DNA of 64,000 nucleotides from Imbricaverruca yamaguchii (lineage: Eukaryota; Arthropoda; Thecostraca; Neoverrucidae). Positions 1 through 38,479 of the stretch are shown here, in pieces; within the stretch, counting starts at the first letter, position 1, and the number at the start of each line of letters is the position of its first letter. A program made the translations under genes and the position numbers. Location: the NCBI GenBank assembly GCA_034440575.1, contig JAOTOL010001643.1, forward strand, positions 3,227,001 through 3,291,000. The letters run 5' to 3'. Below the pieces are notes generated by a model. That model was given only the letters and a program-made list of their open reading frames with translations, did no database searches and was not told the origin of the DNA.

Positions 1-1966
1 AGCCGGCCAATGTAACTCCAACGGTCACGAAGCTGGTGCATACTGGGTGATTTACAGCATGAACTTTCTGACACGACTCTTCGAAAGAGTTTGGAAAAAA
101 ATATGTGTGAAGCTTCGGATACTGGGTGATTTACAGCATGAATTTTTTGACAAGGCTCTTGGATAAAAAAAAACTATGTGTGAAGCTTCGGATTACGCCT
201 GTGGGAACGGCACGAGAGGAATGAACCTAAGACAGCATCACATTTTTGCGGGTGCTCAAGACACTACTTCCTGGTACTCGATACTGCTGTGGAGCAAGAG
301 TTCACCACCCACACGAATTTTTTTCCCATTCACTACCGCATTCTGAACACCAACTGACACGATCCATAGATTGCCACAAAGCACAGCAAAACAACAATTA
401 AAAGATCACTCTTCCAACGATGGTGATACAAAAAAAAAGCCACAACGGACGAAGTCTGACATTTCCATGCATTCGAGCGCAGCCACAGCAGTCACCTGCT
501 AGGACATGGGAGGGGGGAGCAGAAGCGCGTGGCTCAGAAAGGAACGAACTGGGTCTCTGAAGGACTTCTCTACACCTCTCGTAAGGGCACGGTGGCAGCA
601 TCCGCAGAAAATCAGCGACCAATGGTGGGCTGGATCGAAATGAGTATTTCTTTTTAAAGAAGGAATATCCTTTACTTCAGAGGCATGAGTAGTCAGTCAG
701 TGGTGGCACGAAACCTACTTCCGCCCATAAGTGGGGCTAAAAACAGAACGGCAAGGTGGTTAACTTCAATATGGGCATTCTATGCCGACAGAGCCATCGT
801 GGCATCGGAGGAGAAGCTTGGAGGAAGACATCACCGACCAAGACGAGAAGTCGCGTGGGCAAAATGAGTACAACCGCACGCCACACTAATGCTGGGTTAA
901 ATAAATTCGAACGCGTCGGAAAATGCCAACAGCTATTGGTAATTGAGTCAAAAGAAAGACACGATAGAAGCGACTTTGCATCACGAAAAAAATCATGTAC
1001 ATTCAATAGAAAGTTGTCAAAAAGGACGACATACTTGTGTTATAGACTTTTCTACCGTTTCACATTACAAAGTACACAGTCATAGCATGGAATAGTGGGG
1101 CTGTGGTGGAGAGTAGGTGAATCTCCTAGGAGGGACTCAACAAGCTATCCAATATTTGATCAAGTTCAGGGGTGCAGGAACGCTGGAAAAATGGTTGGTA
1201 CGTTAGGCCTGCATGCACACTGTTTCGCCGGTGGAGATCTACCACCCCTGCATACCACTTAACCACTCGTCCCCAAAGGGGGTGGACAACATGAAAAGTT
1301 CATCTTCACGACACGTGTGGAAGGGGCATAAGTAAATCTTCATCCCCCAAGCACTCACACCACAACTAACGTCATATTTATGCCTTACGAGCTTGAGACC
1401 ATATGGGACAGCTACTTCATTGCATGGTAATCACCTTGGTGTTGCTGTGGATCCTCAAGGTTTTCTTCCCAGCTCCAGTCTTCACAATAACTGTTTCAGA
1501 ATGTTACATAAAAATCAGTCCGGTAGCACAGTTAGCATTTTACGCTTTCGACTACAACGTTAAATTGGCATGGGAAGTTGCTTACCTCATAGCTGGTGCT
1601 TGTGTCATTTTCCCTTGGCTCACTGGAGTGGTTAGGAGACGGCGGGTCCCTCGGAATATTCTGTTGCTGGTAACCACGCATCATGTTGGAAAGTCTTTGG
1701 AACATTATCTCAATAGCACACCGATTTTATGCATGGATCGCCATGGCGACTCACATGTCCTGCAAAAGACAACCTGATGTAAGTACAGAACAAACATCGT
1801 GGCGTACGAGGCGTAGTTGCGACCTTTTGGGTATTCATCAGATTGGTTATGGAGAGGCAATAATTGTATGCTAACTGGGCACATTTGGAAAATACAAGTT
1901 TTCAGAGGAAAAACCCAGGGGTTCAAGGCATTAGATCATCAGTTGTATATATAAAAGAATATCATC
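1..1966. other. non-coding stretch, no gene recognised
   Basis: Only short chance frames. A near-repeat of the line 'actgggtgatttacagcatgaa' type occurs twice at about 48-85 and 120-150. A fragment of a Ser/Leu-type tRNA-derived SINE lies at 1216-1274 (minus sense). Confidence 0.5.
1216..1274 (-). mobile_element. fragment of Ser/Leu-type tRNA-derived SINE
   Basis: tgtttcgccggtgg and cttaaccactcgtcccc match parts of the intact copies at 27768-27938 and 34945-35125. Only short segments of the element remain. Confidence 0.5.
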
Positions 1967-2379
1967 GTGTTATCACACTATACCAGTGGTCTAAGGCTAA
2001 TGCAAATTGAGAAAATTGTATTTGTTTTTCAACACAAATGCTTGAGGAAAGTGTCTTTTTCTTCCCTTGATCCACTACCAAACAGTTTTGAAACTGCTAA
2101 ACATATTATACAACAATTTTCATCAACTATAGTCAAAACAGGGTCTTGTAGGCCCCAGGTATCAATTGCCCATGCATTGCAAAGCAAAGACTTTAAACAA
2201 TGCATCAGCTTTGTGCAAGTGCCAATAGGTTCATCCTGGACTGTCATAGGCCATGAAGTGGGGGAGAGCGGTAACAAGAGCTTTTGTCGGTGTTCCTCAG
2301 ACATATGCACTACTGAATTCTAAACAACTCTATCTGTAAAGACTGACAAGTGTAGGAATAGGGACAGGGGCAGTGTGCG

Positions 2380-3655
2380 AACCATGGCCTGCTTTTTGAG
2401 CATGTGAACCATTGACCCTATGGGCATCACATTTGAAGTATCAGCATAAAAGCAACCTGACCCATCAGGCAACAATATATTCAGGTTTCCCTAAGATACT
2501 AAGCTTCAACCAATTCATGGAACTATTTAAAATTATTATTGTTATAATATTCCAGAACAAATCAAATATAAAACAAAATGACATGACAGAGTAAAGCAGT
2601 TCTTGCATAACCTACATGGCTGATGCTAGCCAATCCTACATGCAGATGATGCATGAGCTAAGTAAGATTGGCATGCTTATTGAAGCATTAACTTGGTTAA
2701 CTACATTGCTTCTGGCATTGCTCCATAACTGTAGAACTGATAAAATGTCAAAATGTATTTTGTGCACTGAGGAAATTCAACTTAATTGGTCAAGATATTG
2801 CAGTCCAATTCCATGTATCCAGTATCCAGGCTGGCTATAAAACAATGGTTGCAAGCTCATCTAGCCTGATGTTGCTATAGTTCTTCAATAGGAGTAAGTT
2901 TACCTTCATGAATGGTATTACTGGATATGGACAGAACAGGTACATAATTCATGCATACCATTATATAAGTGTTTCAAATTCCTAGATCTTGAAAACATAA
3001 TTTTTGGGAAGTCCTGGAGAGGTCTAGTCAGTTTTTGCTTCCACTTTCTGATGTGATTTGAATGACTTCAACATTCATTTCTCTGAGAAATGACAACCTT
3101 TCAAGATATAGGTAATTCAAGTTGAAGTACATATGTCTCAGGAAATAGTCAGTTCACTGAGCAAAGAACATAAGTCATTCAAATAGCCTTAAAGTTGATA
3201 AAAAGAATGCAGATATCTGCTATACTCTCTTTCAACAAGGTACAAGAAAAGTGGAGCAGAAAATACAGTTTGAGTATGGAAAGAGCATGAAAAATATTGG
3301 AAAAAAGCTGAACCAAGCCTACCAATGTTTAATAGCCTAGACACTACTGATGTTGGATGACCTTTAACCACCTGATGTTGGATCCCCAATAACCTACTCA
3401 TATTGGATTGCTTACAGCCCACTGATATTGGACCAGACTGCAGAGTATGGCAAAAGCCAATGAGGCACACCAGCTATGAAAAATGCATGCAAATCAAAGA
3501 GGAAAAATCTGCATCACAGAGATTGAATACACCCACATCAAATGCAAGAAAAACATGAGGTAAGGTTTTCCACCCTGGTAGCTCAGTTGGTTAGAGTGCT
3601 GCCCTGCACTGGTCTCCCCTGTCCTGAGAACAGTGTTCAAGCCTCTTCACATGCT
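2380..3655. other. CpG-free block, no gene recognised
   Basis: I read every base of this 1276-bp block and found no CG dinucleotide, while TG and CA are abundant. No convincing coding exon is visible. Bounded by CpGs at 2378 and 3656. Confidence 0.85.
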
Positions 3656-3893
3656 CGCATTTAGCCCCTGGCTGAGAGGGTCAGTTGGCAGCTGGCCTGA
3701 TAAGGCTGGGGACGAGCTACCAGGCAGCTGTGTCAGTGCATTGATGGCACATTACACTTTTGGTAAAAATTATGCCATTGGACTGGAATTCATGGATTGA
3801 GTGGTGGGGCCTGGGTTCATGCAACAAGCTCTGCTTAGCAATAGAAACCTGGTTCATAATGCCACCTCAGCAATAACTTGGATTATCTTTTTT
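3571..3893 (+). mobile_element. tRNA-derived SINE, CpG-decayed copy (family S3)
   Basis: Begins with a tRNA-like head, ctggtagctcagttggttag (box A region), followed by box B-like gttcaagcct and a long body. The inverted sister is at 10318-10641. In this copy most CpGs of the sister have become TpG or CpA (gagcgctgg to gagtgctgc, gttcgag-type to gttcaag). Confidence 0.8.
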
Positions 3894-3915
3894 TATATAA
3901 TTCAAACCAAGAGAC

Positions 3916-4903
3916 TTAACACTCGCACGTCCGGCGGTTTACGCCAACTTCGCATGTCTGGGGGCAGATGTCTGCCCTCAGACTATCTAGAACTATACTA
4001 GCTAGCGATAAAGGGAAAACGGCGTTGGATAACTGGTGACAGGCACTATCGAAAGTGTTTCGGTCAATTTTTCGTTCAGGTCAATATTCAGGTTACTGGG
4101 CCATCATAGGTCAAATTCGACCAGATTGGTGGGACTCTCAGATATTGACACATATCTCAAGACTTGTAACAGATAGAAACACACGGCGAACGCTATTCGA
4201 CAGTCCTTGAAATGTGCTATTGACAATAGGCGGTGCGATTTAAGGTGAGGTCAACCGAAACTATGACCTCAGGTCAAGGTCATGAAGTAGCCTAGTGAGG
4301 GCATGCAATGTATCAATCGACACGTCTTCGCGACACAAGCACAATGACGGTAATTTCAGCCTTCTAGCTCAATGCAGTGTGATATAATGTGCAGAAATGT
4401 GTAGTGATCTCATGTGACCTCAGATGACCTTGGTGAGGTCACTAAGCAAAAATATCAGCAGTAACATTGAGCATAGCTTCCAACTACATGCCACAACAGT
4501 TGTGAGATCATTCCAAGGGCAAATATGTAACCAGGAAACATTTGTATATTTTACCATAGCTCTACAATGGGGAAGCCATGTTCGCGACCTGACCTAAGGT
4601 CAATGCCATGAAGAAAAAAAATTATGGTCATTGATAAGATCATGATGTGTTATAAGTTTGAAATCAATCTCCCAATTATTGTGGAAGTTATGCCACCTAG
4701 AACTCAGAGTGTAGTTGGGTCACTTTACCTCACCTGTTAACCTGACCTAAGATGACCCATGATTAAAAATGTATGGGGATATGTGGAAAAGACTAATGAG
4801 CAGCCATGCAAGGTTTGGCCTTGCTAACTCGATTAGTATGGCAGCAAATTAGGAAAAACCAGGGGGCAGATATCTGCCCCCCCCCCAGATGCATGTGGGT
4901 TAA
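3916..4903 (+). mobile_element. non-autonomous TTAA-flanked DNA element, copy 1
   Basis: About 988 bp bounded by TTAA on both sides with terminal inverted repeats related to TTAACCCGCACGTCCGGG and to the palindrome GGGGGCAGATATCTGCCCCC. A homologous copy lies in the opposite orientation at 61139-62142. No transposase frame. The TTAA border followed by CCC suggests a piggyBac-type MITE, but that is inference. The interior contains at least eleven exact AGGTCA/TGACCT hexamers. Confidence 0.75.
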
Positions 4904-6407
4904 GGCACAGTGCTAAAGCCATGGTCTTTCATTGCATGTGTAATGTTGAAGCAAGTACAGCATGATGTACAGATTCTCCATGGAAGTAATGTTGTAAAAG
5001 TACCTTCTGCACCTTTGAAACTCAATGGTCATCCAACTGCATACATACATGCACTTTTCTTTGGTGCTGAGATACCTAATTTGAGATACCTATTTTAATA
5101 ATAATAATGAAAGTGACCATGATGTGAAATTGCTACTATGACAAACCACAACATAGGCAATCCCCACCTGGAATTTTACTATAGGATGTCCATGCATGTC
5201 CTTAACAGTGTTCATGTCCTTAATGATGAGCAAAAGCATGATACTTGCAAACAAAATACCATTAGAAATCAGGGATGAACACTATACACTCATAAAAATC
5301 ATGACATTGATAATTCCTCAGAAGAGATGTGCATCAAGTGTCAGGGAAGTAGAGTATCCTACCATATTTGACAAACAATTCACACTGTAAGGACAAGAGC
5401 CTTTTCTACATCACCACATCTTTGACATCAAATCAATATGAAATGCACATACTACATGATCAAAGCATGAACAACCTCCCACACTGCCCAGCCTTCATTT
5501 TCAAACTGTGTATGACTCTGAAGGGAAGTTGATAAAAGGATTTCTTCCTTGGTGCAGAAAATAAATTTGTAAATTTGTAAATAAATTTGAAAATAAATTT
5601 GTCTTGAAAGGTGTTTTTTTTTAAATTATTATTTGGAATGCAATATTTACAAACATGACTAAGATGATGGACCACATATTTTCTGTGTAAATAATTATGT
5701 TTTAGGTTGTGAGCAAATTAATGCCAGAAAGGGGCTTTGAGTTAAGTAATGCAGCATAAAAAAATGCAAAAAGATATAAAAATGCAGCATAATGAAACCA
5801 GGCCTAGCCTAGCTCTGGAGAAGAAATAAAAAACATCCAGCGAATTATTTCCTGAAAATTCCTAAAGTTAAAAAAGAAACCTAATCTAATTTGAGCTGCT
5901 TTTAAAGAAAAAAACAGATTTTAAAAATACATTTTGGTGAAAAAAGGTTTTTTTTTTTGTTATTGTGCTTTAAGGTAGTAACAAGAAGCCTTACATGCAT
6001 TTGCCTCTATAAAGCAAACAAATAGGTTTGGTTAGGTTTGGTAAGGTTAGGTTAGTTTATAATTTTGAAGTTGGAAAATTTGTCAGGACAAATTTCACAA
6101 AATCAATTTGCAGAAAAAATAAGTGTTCCCATCATCTTAGTCACCTTCATAAACATGGTATTCTGAAGAACAATTACACAAGAACACCATTGAAAACAAA
6201 TTTACCATAAATTTGTCAGCTATCAGCTTAGTAAAAAAAATGTACTGTTCATTTCTTCTTTATTTCACAATTATTAGCATGCTCTTTTTCTTGTGATTTT
6301 TAAAGAATTGTATGAAGTGTCCATGGATTGTTTGCCCACCAGCACCAGGTACCAATCTTCAGAACAATGACAACACCACAGTCCCACTGCTAGATGCCAA
6401 CCTTGCA
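4904..6407. other. AT-rich CpG-poor stretch, no gene recognised
   Basis: No CG between 4830 and 5840. Contains A/T-rich low complexity near 5570-5620 (aaatttg repeats) and a short TTAGG-like tract, ggttaggtttggtaaggtta, at about 6030-6056. No coding exon found. Confidence 0.55.
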
Positions 6408-6570
6408 TGGGTTGGTTATTGGTTGTACAACACATTGGCTGTTGAGTCATGTAGCACCTCAAATCCTTCACACAGAATGTTTGTGGGTGAAGAGTAGCCA
6501 CAGGTGAGACTCAAACCCACAGCCTTTCAATTGTGAGATGAGCAACTTACCCCTATGCTATGCATCCCAA
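6408..6570 (-). mobile_element. tRNA-derived SINE, CpG-decayed copy (family S1)
   Basis: Minus-strand copy of the S1 SINE. Compared with the copy at 63518-63676, the box B-side actcgaaccc has become actcaaaccc, cgggcgaaga has become tgggtgaaga and gacgagcag has become gatgagcaa. This is what deamination of methylated CpG would give. Confidence 0.85.
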
Positions 6571-8406
6571 TGAACTTCCATAGACAAGATCTTGTGAAGA
6601 GTACATATTTTACCACCTGGATATTGGATTGCTGAAGATCTAGTGATGCTGGATCATACCATATTCTTGATTCCATATATTTATTTTCCTCCAATGCAAT
6701 GCCTATGAAAGTGCTGAATCTCTGTTACTAATCGGTGCATCCGAAATTATTGCACAAGATGTTTGTGTAACCATGTTTTGGTGAGCATAAGCATGCTACC
6801 TGTATGCTAAATGCTCTTAAGAATGAGACATGGAGACTTCGTAAGCACACATCAACAAGTATGTCAGTATATCCCTGGAGAGGATGTATATTCAGCGCTC
6901 ATAAGGTGGCATATTCCACTCTATTTCACGAATAATGCATAATTCCCAGCTAGCCAAAACCTACAACCATCAGCCGAGAGATCAGTTGTGTTGCGACGCA
7001 ACCAATGCGTTGCCATGACTGAGCTCATCCAGGAGTTCGCTGTCCAACATGCTCAGCGAAGCTACTAACCCATGTGGACAGATGCATGGAAGCATTCCAA
7101 CCTCATTGAATGCATCTTACCTTGACTGATATTTACGTTCAATTCTTAAGATGATGATTCATCATTGCTGATCACACCTTTCATAAATGACTAGGCTGCG
7201 CCATAATAGGGATGTTCAATGCAGCTTGCGACGTTGCCGTGAACCCAAATATACTCCAGCCCAATATCAGCTGCCGTCAGCATGCCATTCCTCAATTGCT
7301 TGTGTCCAATAGGTGCATGAACTGAGGAGGCGGGAAATAAGTGGTGAAATTAGTTCAATTTATTTTCAGTAACCCATTGGGCAGCACATTACAAGTGATA
7401 CATCTAATCGTAAATATTTTGAAGATGTTCGGACAGTTTACTTTCCTCACTTGTGATGAGCTTACTGCTCAACTGCTCACTTGCCCATACCATGTCAGTT
7501 CATGCCAGTGTTCTGCTTCTTGCCAACATGATAATCTTGCGGAACGCGGGACACGACGGACTCCACTCGCTCCTTCAGTTGCTTATTTAACGTCAACTGC
7601 GTCAGCAGTCTTGCAACACTGGTTTCGAACCATTAGGCAGGCTGAAGCCAACTCTAAGCCAATCACTAGCCTCCCTACTGTCAGCAAAAGTTGACGGCAA
7701 CGCACTGCTTGACCAGTTACTGACAAGGAGATTAGATATTCTTCGGGAAGGCTGTGAGTGGATACACAAAGCTTTATGGTGGTGGAATGCTCGAATTATG
7801 TACATAAATATGAAATTTCATGAAGATAAAAATATACTTCTTGAAACTTATATGAAATTGTGCTTCATGCAAAAATCATTTATATATAACTTGATAGTTT
7901 CATAAGCTACGCTATTAAGACGATTGGGGATTTTAGCGACCTTGCATTTTGTAACCAACTGCACGTGGGATCGAGATAAGTAGGTACAACGTGGGGTAGC
8001 GTACTAGGTTAAGTTGAACGATAACGCGATGGCCATTCTTCGTATGATCGGTAAGACGAAGCTTTTATTATGATTTGGGTTTCTCAATGTAGTAAATTTG
8101 TGCTCGAAGGCAATTTTTTTATTTGATTTTTTTCCAACGCACGTGGACGTGAGGGAGATGGTGCGACTCATCTCTGGAAATATTTAGTTTTATATTGGAA
8201 AGGAAATAATGCCAAAAAGGGTTTGGTGGTATGCAATATAACACACAATAATTGAAGAAGAGCAAATGCTGCATAGCCTAACATAATCTAGCTTTGTCTA
8301 GCCTAGCCTGGCCTCTATTCTGATTCTGGATAACAAGTTCCAAGAATTTAAATAATATCGAGCAATTTTTCCTTTCAAATTGTTCCAATAGAAAACAGCC
8401 CATCCG
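6571..8406. other. non-coding stretch, no gene recognised
   Basis: CpG becomes frequent again from about 6730. A few short open frames (for example 7341-7694) have no recognisable motif. Confidence 0.5.
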
Positions 8407-9841
8407 ATCCAACCTTAAACTAGCCCAACTTGTCTTGGAAATAAATATTCAGATTATGATTTTTTTGTTTATCAGAATTTTTCAATGTAAAAACCTAACC
8501 TGACCTAACCTATCAAACCTAACCACTGCTGCATTTATGGAGGAAAACTATATGTAAAACTGTGTAAATTGGCAGTATGCTAATTTCTAATTTCTTGGGA
8601 GTTTCTTTTAATGCAATGTTTATGAATGTGTCAAACATAGGGTCTGTTCCTGTGGCTCCACCAGAAGGAACTCAGTATTAGTTGTGACTAGTTGAGACTT
8701 GGCCATGGGAATTACCTATGAAGCATGGAACAACCAGCTAACAGTGGCATAAATTCTGTGACAAAAAGGAAGCTTTTGGCACTGTTTCATAAATTGGCCA
8801 AATGGCTCTTCAAATGCTGGTCCAGTTGTGTGTGCAAAGTACATAGTATGCCTTGTGACACAAGGTCCCAAATTTGTTTTTATTTCTTACAATGTATGTG
8901 TCCTCAGAGACTGAGGAGAACACATGTTCTTTTCTCCCATGGGATGAACCAGGCAATCTCTCTTCCCTCTTGGTTGGGCACCAGGCATGATCCCCTTCTG
9001 TCTTGCAGTTTGGTACAGCCTTCCTTCTTGGCATACAGCATGTAATCTGGTGTCTGGACCCACCAGGCTCCCTGGTCCCTAAGTTACTTCCCTACCTGAT
9101 TGTGACTTTTCATCATATCAACTTGCTTGACCTTGTTGATTGAGGTAGAGTGGGATTTTAGTTGGTGCTGGGAGCACAGTAGTACTTCTGGACATGGGAA
9201 TTGTGGCAGATCTGAGCAGTAAAGTAAGATCTTCCACTCAGGCCAAATGGCATAGATCAAAGGCCTAAAAATTATGCTCTTATTGTTGTATCTGTTACTT
9301 TGATTATTGTTCATAGCTGTATTAGTAATGTTATCTTTCCTTTGCAAAATATTGCACTAGTATTAAGTTGATACATGAAGATGAGATTCATGTGATGTAG
9401 GACATTGTTTATGCACAAATATATGGAGCAAGTGCACAGTGATTGAGATCAACTAAAAAATTGCAATTTGACCCTGCTTTTTGGCTGGGGTGGAGCTTTT
9501 TTCCCACTGGTAGAAGTTGGTGGATGAAAAATCCACTGGATTTGTGACAGAGATGACCAGTGGAGGTATGTGGAGTGACTGAAATAGACCCATGATGTAG
9601 CCAATCATTCTTCTGCAAATGAATGCTTTTCAGTTGTGAGACAAAGTAACACCCAAAAAGGGGCTTGGAGTTTGGTATTATATCAAAAATGAATGTTCAA
9701 ATTAAAAAAAGATAGAACATAACCTTACCCAACTTAACATACCTTGCTCTATATGATGTGTCAATAATGTGCTGAAGATGTGATTAATGTCTATGCTGAA
9801 ATCCAGGTTAAGCAAGCTATCATCAAGTTTACATTCCTGAA

Positions 9842-9853
<12 letters not shown>
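8407..9853. other. CpG-free block upstream of DHX37
   Basis: 1447 bp with no CG dinucleotide. Begins near a CCTAA-type tract (aacctaacctgacctaacct at about 8492-8525) and ends 12 bp into DHX37 exon 1. No CpG-island promoter is visible directly 5' of the DHX37 start codon; the promoter was not identified. Confidence 0.85.
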
Positions 9854-36376
<26,523 letters not shown>

Positions 36377-36576
36377 GTAACTGCCACACGGCGCCACCCG
36401 AGACCGGTCAGGTCAGGTCAGGTCAACTGACAGGGCCCTGGTGCAGGGCGACGTGTATCCGCCGCTGGCTGAACTGTCCAGGGCGCTGCTGGCGCCGTCC
36501 GCCACCATGACCAAGAGCTGGGCCAGGTAACTGCCACACGGGACCACCCGAGACCGGTCAGGTCAGCTGACTGAAG

Positions 36577-37560
36577 CGGCGTGTTGGCGCTGGCCCAACG
36601 GCGTAGTGAAGGTATTGAATACATTATTGTGTATTTCATATAGCTGGCCTAACGGTGCGGAATGCTCATTGATGTGGAATCAACAATTAATTTACTGAGC
36701 TGCGCCACTGGCCACAGTGTAAGTAGTTGACCTAAGAACATTTGCTTGATTTCCCATGGAGCTTCAGCGCACAGGCAGTATCCGGCAATGTTTAAAGATA
36801 TTTTGAATTGGCTGAGGTGTGCCAATTTTGTGCTACCATATTTTTGTCACCACCCAGGTGGTAGGGCACTCTACCTTTATGGACGCTTTGAGGTTCCCGC
36901 GGCCAGGACTAGCCCAGCGATGTTCGTGAGGTGCCCCTGCCAAATCCCCGTCGTTCCTATGGCCACGGCGTAAGATCTCTTGTAGGTATCCCGCCCTCGT
37001 GGCTCCTGCGGTGGCATTCGGCGCAACGCCCGGTGTCGGACCACATTCGCGGATGTTATGGTCCGGCACGCCGGTTCGATTTGTCATGCTCTACCGCGAA
37101 TTGTTGCTGAGCACAAGGCATGTACCGGTAGTGGTTCTACGCCATCCTACACGGGTCTGACGCGGTCGCGTGGCGGATGGCTGAAACACCGTCCGATTCA
37201 CTGGTCGATATCGGTAGATACACGCAACTTTTCATTCAGAATTCTACAAATACGAAACATCTTCATCTGCCCAATATTGGGAATCTATTCGGAAAACAAA
37301 GGGTATGCCCCTCCCCCCGGTTTAAATATCAGCAAGATCACAGCAGGCGGCAATGGGGGTGCATACGTTTCGGCGGCGCACCGTTCGTCCCGATTGCGTA
37401 AAACGCGTAATCAAAATGGTAGGTGCCATGACGAGGCGGTCACATGAGATGGCACTTAAATCACAGCAGCACTACCATCCAGCTAACCACTACCGTAGGT
37501 AATCACCCTGGGAACATCATTAATGCGTGTAGTATAGGACACGGTAAAGCCCTATGACGC
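36577..37560. other. gap between DHX37 and MDP1, terminal DHX37 exon not found
   Basis: The expected last DHX37 exon (about 60 codons, entered in phase 2) is not recognisable. The best acceptor, tcttgtag at about 36984, opens 57 codons with no similarity to the family C-terminus. Confidence 0.4.
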
Positions 37561-37575
37561 ATGTAAGTATACACC

Positions 37576-37581
37576 TTTATT
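37576..37581 (-). terminator. poly(A) signal AATAAA of MDP1
   Basis: tttatt on the + strand reads AATAAA on the minus strand, about 205 nt beyond the MDP1 stop. No other canonical hexamer was noticed closer. Functional use is inferred. Confidence 0.5.
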
Positions 37582-37784
37582 GGATATCACAAACGGTACC
37601 ACTTGAGGTTGTAAACGGAGGCACTATACAACTCAAAACACCATTTGCATCGTCCATCTTCCTATGGTGGAACAATGACGTTTTTGCTAATGCTCACCAA
37701 AACAAGATATACGCGACTAGAAGTGTCGATTGAAAAATCGACTTACATTTATCATAACAAAGCGTGGCGTTAAGGGCAATCCTG

Positions 37785-38387
37785 TCATTTATCCATTGGT
37801 CTCGACCGATCTTTGGCGAACTTCTCCAAGCCACTTTCAACAACCTTCTTCGTCACACCGTCGCGATGATTTACCAGTATCGAGACGACACCCAGTTCCG
37901 TCAGGTCCCTAATGTTCCTACCCTCGTCATCGAAAAATAGCATCTCCGAATATTGCACGCCGGACAGGCTGCGGAAGCGCGCGAAGTGCTTCTTCTTGCA
38001 GCCCGGGTAGATCTCCTTGTAGGTGAAGTAGCGGTCCCAGTTGAGCAGCTTGATGAGCTGGTTGGCGCCGCGCACCTCGCCCGTCCTGGAGGCCGCCGCC
38101 AGCACGTAGCCGTCGGCGTGCAGCTGGGCCAGCACGTCGGACGCCTCCGGGTACGGCCGCACCGGCTCGCCGAACGAGTCGTACACCTCGCCGGCGCGCA
38201 CGTGGAACGGCGGCGTCACGTGCGTGTCCACCCAGAACGGCCACAGCGTCCGGTCCAGGTCGAACACGACCAGTCGAGGTCGCGGCCGGCCCTGGTCGGG
38301 GCCAGCCCTCGTGTCGCCGCCCACCTCTGCACGAGACTCGGCACCGCCGTCACAGCCGTCACAGTCGCGTCGGGAGAGCTTCTTCAT
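37785..38387 (-). CDS. MDP1: magnesium-dependent phosphatase 1 (HAD superfamily)
   Basis: Small cytosolic HAD phosphatase. The family dephosphorylates protein tyrosine residues and sugar phosphates, and is thought to act on fructosamine-6-phosphates in protein-repair chemistry. The nucleophile motif VVFDLDRTLWPFWVDTHV puts the catalytic Asp pair at residues 43 and 45. PEASDVLAQLHADGY and AAASRTGEVRGANQLIKLL supply motif II, and EMLFFDDEGRNIRDLTELGV motif III. The end FAKDRSRPMDK matches the family. Length is 200 residues against 176 in human; the excess is an N-terminal tail of about 30. The start chosen is the Met of MKKLSRRDCDG because a good acceptor, gtctttttcag at 38404-38414, lies just upstream. 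An unspliced reading would start at 38477 and add 30 residues. The whole domain is in one exon, CpG-rich like DHX37. Confidence 0.93.
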   Translation of the reverse strand: MKKLSRRDCDGCDGGAESRAEVGGDTRAGPDQGRPRPRLVVFDLDRTLWPFWVDTHVTPPFHVRAGEVYDSFGEPVRPYPEASDVLAQLHADGYVLAAASRTGEVRGANQLIKLLNWDRYFTYKEIYPGCKKKHFARFRSLSGVQYSEMLFFDDEGRNIRDLTELGVVSILVNHRDGVTKKVVESGLEKFAKDRSRPMDK

Positions 38388-38403
38388 ATCGTCCGTGCCA
38401 CCA

Positions 38404-38414
38404 CCCTGAAAAAG
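38404..38414 (-). other. probable 3' splice site before the MDP1 coding exon
   Basis: On the minus strand the sequence reads ccctcagtctttttcag|GGTGG, a pyrimidine tract and AG about 17 nt before the chosen start codon. It implies a 5' UTR or short upstream coding exon that I did not find. Confidence 0.5.
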
Positions 38415-38479
38415 ACTGAGGGTGTCGTGCGTTATTGCGCTGTGCGAGTTCGGGGAATCCAACTTCCTGGCAGACAAGA

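Noticed and set aside
36833..37087. Minus-strand frame starting MTNRTGVPDHNI
   Set aside because: 84 codons in CpG-rich intergenic sequence. I cannot tie it to any family; it may be part of an unrecognised repeat.
36984..37158. Candidate final DHX37 exon after tcttgtag
   Set aside because: Right length (57 codons) and right phase, but no resemblance to the family C-terminus.
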